Made by a program: the position numbers and the translations under genes. The notes under the pieces are model-generated. The model saw nothing but the letters and a program-made list of their open reading frames with translations, was not told where the DNA came from and did no database searches. A stretch of 64,000 nt of DNA from Strigamia acuminata (lineage: Eukaryota > Arthropoda > Chilopoda > Geophilomorpha > Linotaeniidae), in the NCBI GenBank assembly GCA_949358305.1, contig OX442316.1, positions 10,664,001 to 10,728,000 of the forward strand, in the 5' to 3' direction. Positions 61,101-64,000 of the stretch are shown here, one piece after another. Each line of letters begins with the position of its first letter. Positions within the stretch are counted from its first letter, which is position 1.

Positions 61101-63299
61101 AAAAAGTTTCAGTCCGGAGTCTGTGCGACAACTTTTACATTTGGATGGGCAAGGCTCCTCTTCGCTTTCTGGTATGAGACAAATTTTTCTAGCAGGATTT
61201 AGCACAAGTTATTTGTTTTGCTGTCGCTGAGGCTTTAATAAAACGTTCTTAAATTATAAATATCACGATGGCGCCAGTGTAGGTGACAGTTTTTGAAATT
61301 TATTATCAGTTTTAGGTATTAATGTTGGATTATGCATGATTTTAGTCTCAAGTTAACACAAAAAGTTTTATCGGGAACAACAGAGCACTTGTTGGGCAAA
61401 TAAATTATTCATTGGGTAATCACTCAGCGACTAGTTATTTAGGGGGTACTGGCTAAAAACCTTGTCACTTCATTACTTATACACAAAGTTAAGTTACAAT
61501 TACTGCGTTTAATTGAAGGTGACAACATGGAAATGTAATGGAAGCATTTAGGAGATTTTCAAACTGCTGGAAATCTAATCCAACATGAAATTTGTGTTTG
61601 TACAGTCGTTTCTGTTCGGTACTTTGATCAGAGAGTATCAGCTGGTGGTCATTGATTTCCACTGAAAAAGCTTCACTTTCTTTAGTTCATCCGACTGCAG
61701 ATCGGAAGCGCTATCACCAGATGGGAGCACTGCGAGCACGAAGTACATAAAGCTATTTTTATTTTATTGACGTGGAATTCTATGCAATTAATAGTGAAAA
61801 TTCACGTTGATGTAAAAAAATATTAGGTGAATGTTTCTAGTCGCAGGTTTTCTTTAAAGACTCTTGCCTTGAAGTGCATTTTAAGGACGATTGAATAATT
61901 CAGGTGGTTGGAGTGGAGTACAGTGGAGGATGAGCGACACAGAGACAGTTTTTGGTGCTTAAAGGAAGATTTTGGATCATGAAATTATTAATGTATTTAT
62001 TATTAATTTGCAATTTAAAAAGAGGTTTTTTTTTTTTTTTTTTTTTTTGGTTTACCGTAAATAGTTTCTAATTATCATTTTTTTTTCCTTCAAATTTTAT
62101 TACACACTTATACATATTTATTGATATGTTTTAATTACATAAATTTTTTTTATTTATATAATATATAAATATTAACATGTAATAACGATACATATTTTTT
62201 TTCTGCTAATACAAACGTTGTTTACACTAAAAATTATAAACTATTGATAGAATTGTACATTTTTCCTTTAGGTATTTTTTTATTTTTTTCTTCAAAATTT
62301 ATTATTGAATTTAATGGAAGAATTCTATGGTTTATATTATCGGCACCTTTGGTATCAAACTGAAATTTTTTATACATAACTCAAATGTTCTAAATTTAAA
62401 TTAAAAAAAGATTAAACAAAATCAACATTTCAAAATTTGATTACATAATAAAATAACAGAAGTAATCCATAACTAAAATCGCTCTTTAGTATTTATTTAC
62501 TTCTGATAATAATAAACACACATTGATTGATTTTTTTTTTATATAAGAAGCAATTAATATCACAGTCATTTTTTATTTTTAAAATTACAATATACTTTTC
62601 TCTGTTGCAGAAACACTCAAACAACTAAGCCAAAAATAATAATTCTAAGTTTTTAAAAAGAGGTACTTGAGGTTTTATCAATAACATCTTTCATGGCTCT
62701 TGTGATTTAATAATTATAAATAATAAAATTAAATGGCAAGCTATATCTGGTTACATGCCGTCATCCAAAGTAAAATTGACTTTTAAATTGGATTTAATGA
62801 TGGATTTTACTTTCATTTTTTCCCCACGATCAAAACATAAAATAGGAACTTGATGCTTGTCAATAAATCTCTAATAAATGACTGAACTGAATAATTTTAG
62901 GTGGAAAAATATAGAACCCCAAGAAAAAAATTAAATTAAATTAAAAGTATGACCGGGTAATTTAAAAAAAGAAGTTTTCAAGACCAAATCGTCTCATTTA
63001 CTATTGAAAAACAGAAAAAAGCTCTTAGAAAGTTCCAGCTTCAAATGTCGAGAGGAATATCCTCAATAGGCCTAGTTGTAGAAGCGAAGAAAGAAGGAAA
63101 AAAGAGGAGCGCGTGCCTCACTGGCCAAGATCAATGGCTGCAGCATCACGATTCCTCTTCTCCGAATGGGCTAGTGAATCCGTTGCATGAAAATTGCATA
63201 AGATATTTGCATTAGTTGCAACCATCCTATGAATTATGCAACAAGTAAATGCTATGCCATCAAACGGTTTGGATGGGTTTTCAACACTTTATTCTCCTG
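58140..63299. other. gene-poor region downstream of BRCA1
   Basis: AATAAA at 58223-58228 probably ends BRCA1. The following 5 kb show no recognisable protein on either strand. GC-richer islands at 59.39-59.83 and 60.43-60.96 kb stand out, the second with a 78-codon stop-free stretch lacking an ATG. A 23-T run lies at 62026-62048. The right end would be the 3' UTR of the minus-strand GTPase if that mRNA extends past its first poly(A) signal. Confidence 0.45.
63288..63293 (-). terminator. poly(A) signal of the Rho-type GTPase gene
   Basis: AATAAA on the minus strand, six bases after the TGA stop of the GTPase exon. Confidence 0.5.
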
Positions 63300-63533
63300 T
63301 CACATGACTATGCACGTAGTCTTGGCTTTATTCCTCAGTTCGCGGGTCAAATCCCGTTTGTTTTTACTCTTGACATACGATCTTTGTCTCTGCATTGCAA
63401 CGTGGTTTTTATTGAGGCGACCTAAAGCTGCCAACACTGCCACTTCGAATGCCTCCCGCGTATTTTTGCTTGACGTCTTGGCAGAAGTTTCTACGTACGT
63501 AGTGGCTGAGATCTGCCTTGAAGAGTTTAGCGC
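63300..63533 (-). CDS. last coding exon of an Rnd-like Rho-family GTPase
   Basis: On the minus strand a strong acceptor (TTTTTTTCCACAG) opens a 77-residue frame ending in TGA. It contains TTYVETSAKTSS, where ETSAK is the G5 guanine-base motif of Ras-like GTPases. The final Rho-family helix (REAFEVAVLAALGRLNKN), a long basic tail and a terminal CAAX box, TTCIVM, follow. The LNKN stretch, the basic extension and the CxxM ending resemble vertebrate Rnd1-3 more than Rho1, Rac or Cdc42. A terminal Met predicts farnesylation and membrane anchoring. Motifs G1-G4 lie in upstream exons to the right of the window, so whether it hydrolyses GTP (Rnd proteins do not) cannot be seen. The exon has no ATG near its start, so simple ORF calls overlook it. 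Confidence 0.8.
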   Translation of the reverse strand, partial: ALNSSRQISATTYVETSAKTSSKNTREAFEVAVLAALGRLNKNHVAMQRQRSYVKSKNKRDLTRELRNKAKTTCIVM

Positions 63534-64000
63534 CTGTGGAAAAAAAACGCATTTAATTCTTGCATTCGGAATATTCTTTTAAATAAATAAATAAATAAAT
63601 AGGGGAAATAAAAAGAATATGATTATGTAAAGAACCTGAAATGCCTGTCAGTGACATGTGCAGGTTGAAGATTTTTTTTTCAAGCATTTTTTGGATATTA
63701 TTTATATTTTACTAAAAAAGAATGATGTTTAAATATTTCAACAAATATATCGAATAAAATAGTTATTGCGTGATGAACAACTTTAATAAACTAGTAGTAC
63801 ATCGTTATTAAAGAGCTTTTTAATTTAACCGCTAGGAAAACAATTTAGCACGTGACCGAGTTATAAACCGCCATTCCCGCCGCTATATTATGTCAAAATG
63901 GACAACAAAAGGAACGATCAAATCAAACATCGACATCTTTATATCGCGTATCAGCAAGTAAGTGATATTCTACAGCACGTGTCAGTCATTTTGTTATCAA
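63534..64000 (-). other. intron of the Rho-family GTPase gene
   Basis: AT-rich sequence upstream, on the minus strand, of the GTPase exon. I find no further GTPase exon to the window edge. A GC-richer block at 63.84-63.98 kb contains two CACGTG E-boxes and a GCCGCCAT-like core and could be a regulatory element or a promoter of another transcript. Confidence 0.5.

Noticed and set aside
63336-63360. T-arm-like GGGTCAAATCCC suggesting a tRNA
   Set aside because: No matching acceptor, D or anticodon arms. The bases are codons of the GTPase exon on the other strand.
63229-63582. 117-codon hydrophobic + strand frame
   Set aside because: It overlaps the minus-strand GTPase exon, whose motifs and CAAX box are unmistakable. 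The + strand frame is its shadow.
63898-63957. ATG plus 20 codons followed by a GTAAGT donor on the + strand near the right edge
   Set aside because: It looks like a first coding exon, but it lies inside the intron of the minus-strand GTPase gene and matches no family I know. Twenty codons are too few to support a call.
1-64000. CRISPR arrays, operons, bacterial ribosome-binding sites, rRNA genes
   Set aside because: None seen. Gene structure with introns and AATAAA signals is eukaryotic throughout.

Overview
This is a eukaryotic, almost certainly insect, genomic window. Genes are split by many short GT-AG introns (often 50-80 bp), intergenic DNA is AT-rich, and all three GATA factors are of the arthropod type. 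An intact BRCA1 gene argues against Drosophila, which lacks one. A beetle or another non-dipteran insect fits best, but the species cannot be named from the sequence alone.

Left edge (1-2839): the 3' end of an LTR retrotransposon. It holds a long final ORF open to the window edge, a polypurine tract and a roughly 1 kb LTR. It lies just upstream of the first recognisable exon of a GATA gene. From 3.5 to 19.4 kb come three GATA zinc-finger genes in tandem on the + strand: a GATAe-like gene (5' end missing), serpent and pannier. They are separated by 4-5 kb stretches that probably hold enhancers. Directly downstream of pannier is a small gene for a secreted protein. It looks like the N-terminal (MNNL) and degenerate DSL regions of a Notch ligand with no EGF repeats or membrane anchor, and it is the most unusual gene in the window.

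Middle: a convergent ZNF410-type zinc-finger gene (minus strand) is divergent from embargoed (emb, exportin-1/CRM1). A 3.5 kb gap follows. Then comes Girdin (Daple/CCDC88 family), whose tiny first coding exon is separated by a 4.1 kb intron from about 30 compact exons. Converging on Girdin is cinnamon (gephyrin, molybdenum-cofactor synthesis), which sits head-to-head, 209 bp between start codons, with the ORC3 gene (latheo).

Right: BRCA1, with an N-terminal RING, one giant central exon carrying a 30-bp coding tandem repeat, and tandem BRCTs with the phosphopeptide pocket conserved. About 5 kb without recognised genes follows. Near the end, on the minus strand, lies the last coding exon of a Rho-family (Rnd-like) GTPase ending in a CAAX box. 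It is too short and lacks a start codon, so it is easily missed.

Functionally the window has two parts. One is a developmental block: the GATA selectors for gut, blood/fat body, and heart/dorsal ectoderm, with the Notch-ligand-like gene beside them. The other is a housekeeping and genome-maintenance block of nuclear export, replication origin, DNA repair and cofactor synthesis genes, plus the cytoskeletal scaffold Girdin.
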